This document shows, piece after piece, positions 62,315 to 64,000 of a stretch of DNA of 64,000 bases; the first letter of the stretch is position 1, and every line of letters starts with the position of its first letter. The stretch is from Cylicocyclus nassatus (taxonomy: Eukaryota; Nematoda; Chromadorea; Rhabditida; Strongylidae). A program made the position numbers and the translations under genes. The notes under the pieces were generated by a model. The model did not search any database, had not been told where the DNA came from, and saw only the letters and a program-made list of their open reading frames with translations. Location: NCBI GenBank assembly GCA_958299035.1, contig CATQJL010000112.1, positions 86,446,636 through 86,510,635 on the forward strand. Reading direction: 5' to 3'.

Positions 62315-62962
62315 CAAAGAATAAGCGCCATTTAATCGAACACAAACTTTTCGGACAGGTTATCACACGATTGGCATGCTCTGTCGTGTATGGCGAAAAG
62401 TGCGTGCGATTTCAAAGCAAGGGTAAAATAAACAAATTGCTTGTTTACAGCGCACACAGAACCGTATGACACCAAAATTGAACAGTATGCACAGAAAATT
62501 ATTTGCAAAGGAACTGTGCAAAATTATTTGAAAACGTATGTAAAGTAATACCTTTTTCAAAATTAGTCCGTCTCCAGACGGTCACCAAACGTTCTGAGAC
62601 CGTCTGGAGCATATATTTCTGTCAATTCACATAAGTTTTGGGTTAATCTATCATGGACGTATTCCCCGGCCAAAAATCTATCCTTGAGCATAAAAACATT
62701 TCCAAATCACTGCCTTTTCTTGTCTTAATTTCTTCATAAGTCGCTCTAATATCGCGCTGCAGTGCCAAATTCTTGTGCAGTAGTATTCAGCTCCAACCTG
62801 GATTTTCACCCTTATCTCATGTTTTTTCTTTCAGACTAGTAAATCTTTCTTGTTTTCATCTTCTCCTAAGCAGGTAGGTCAAAGGGGACTTCGTAAAACT
62901 TCGGAAAATCAGGGGAGACTTCGTTCTCAGAAACCTTAGAAACCGACCCGTGCCGGGCCCTG
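62315..62962. mobile_element. hAT-like repeat copy
   Basis: Matches 49785-50449 throughout (for example AGTAATA-CTTTTTCAAAATTA and CATAAGTTTTGG). It ends CGTGCCGGGCCCTG, the same terminus as the 52289-53536 element. The left border was not found. A palindrome, GTCTCCAGACGG...CCGTCTGGAGC, lies near 62569-62611. Confidence 0.55.
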
Positions 62963-64000
62963 CTGCAATCTAGCGCCTTCAGGTTACTGGTTCAATAGTA
63001 CTCGACCCTTTCTGAAACTTTGGAATGAAAATTTTCAAAATTAACCGAACTTTAAGCAGATTAAAATGGCGGGTGAAGATATTTGGCAACTACCAAAAAT
63101 TGCATGCAGGATTGTGGTTTGAATATATTAAGTTGTAACAGAATTGATGCAAGTTTATCGCGCACCTTTTTCAAAATGCTGGTTTAGAAGTGGCAAATAG
63201 TGGCAATTTGGCAATTTGGCAAGTGGCAATTTTCTCGAAGAGTTTTGCATATCATTTGGAAGCCCTTTTCTTCTAATTTCTTACGCATTCTTTCGTTTCA
63301 GTGGAAGTGAATTTGTCTAAAAGTTCTGAGCCCATGAATTTGAGAAACCTAATCTCGAAATTCTTTCTTTTAATATACCTGGCTCTAAAACCATCAAAAA
63401 CAATCGGAATTCGCTGCAAATTGACATTGTATTTTTGAATGTGCTATATCACAAAATGCATGATGGATCATGAATTCTGAAAACATCTGAGCCGATAAAT
63501 TTCAGAGCAAAATTTAACGGTCGCTGTGGTCCGTCTGCCCTACATAAAAATCCTCAGCGTGAAGCGACTGCGGAGTTTCTGCTTTATATAGGAAGAATAG
63601 ATTTTAGACATCTATGGCTAAAAAAATCGGGAGCCTTTCTACCTATTCAGCTTTGAAAAAATTTAAAAGTTTCAAAAAAGCGATTTTTCAAATTCTCAGA
63701 AAAGTCGAAAAAATGAGTACTTTCAAAATTTTTTCAAATATCTTCTCGAAAAGAATTCTTTTTCAACTCCGAATTTAGCACTACTGCACTACCGACTATA
63801 GGCTACACAGTGAGTTATATTTGCGCTACCTTACTTTGATTGATAGTAAGTTATGGTTTCTCAAAGTAAATTCTCCAAAAAAATTCTTGGCAGAATTCGG
63901 GCTATAAGATTTTCTCATTGAAGCTACAACAACCCAATAATGCACACTGAGTTGAAAAAGGTTTGCTGATTGCAACACTTTTTGTTGCACACTAAAAGAC
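62963..64000. other. Intergenic sequence, nothing recognised
   Basis: AT-rich. Short direct repeats of TGGCAA/TTTGGCAA lie near 63190-63230. No supported gene. Confidence 0.4.

Noticed and set aside
62226..62962. hAT element with its left end at CAGGGCCCACG
   Set aside because: The 8 bases before it do not match the 8 bases after 62962, and the end matches the right terminus poorly.

Overview
The window is nuclear DNA from a nematode, most likely a strongylid (a hookworm or close relative). The evidence is short introns with TTTCAG-type acceptors, two genes close to C. elegans UNC-38, a ZFR orthologue, an SH2 tyrosine kinase of the expanded nematode Fer/Fes-like type, and RTE and Penelope-like retroelements. 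There is no bacterial gene organisation, CRISPR array or rRNA, and I found no convincing tRNA. Species assignment is inference.

Four multi-exon genes could be built by hand, all on the minus strand. (1) 362-6384: the first four exons of an unc-38-like acetylcholine receptor subunit whose 3' part lies left of the window. (2) 8999-14205: a complete second unc-38-like gene, 13 exons and 509 codons, so the two form a head-to-tail tandem pair. (3) 17266-26168: a complete zfr gene with three U1-type zinc fingers and a DZF domain, 22 exons, carrying one apparent frameshift. (4) 41324-45964: a complete SH2 plus tyrosine kinase gene, 10 exons and 426 codons. A small spliced ORF (18875-19230) may be nested in a zfr intron.

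Most of the rest is transposon-derived. One RTE-type LINE is nearly complete (37.58-40.95 kb), and a decayed copy (49.3-52.28 kb) carries later insertions. There are Penelope-like remnants with a GIY-YIG domain (3.5-5.1, 37.1-37.6 and 61.4-61.8 kb) and a decayed reverse transcriptase of DIRS-like type (31.8-32.5 kb). Helitron-like elements, two mariner-type MITEs of one family, at least eight MITEs with AGGCA ends at TTAA-like sites, hAT-type elements and a PIF/Harbinger-like MITE fill much of the remainder. Several elements are long foldbacks, the largest having arms of about 810 bp around a 101-nt loop.

The genes do not form a pathway. The two unc-38 copies would supply subunits of levamisole-type muscle acetylcholine receptors; zfr and the kinase are unrelated neighbours. 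Transposons explain why matching introns differ so much in size between the unc-38 copies. I saw no clearly new biological system. The best leads are the unc-38 tandem pair, an in-frame 57-nt intron in its second copy, the zfr frame break, the giant hairpin, and a foldback element whose two arms both keep an 83-codon ORF ending in the terminal repeat.
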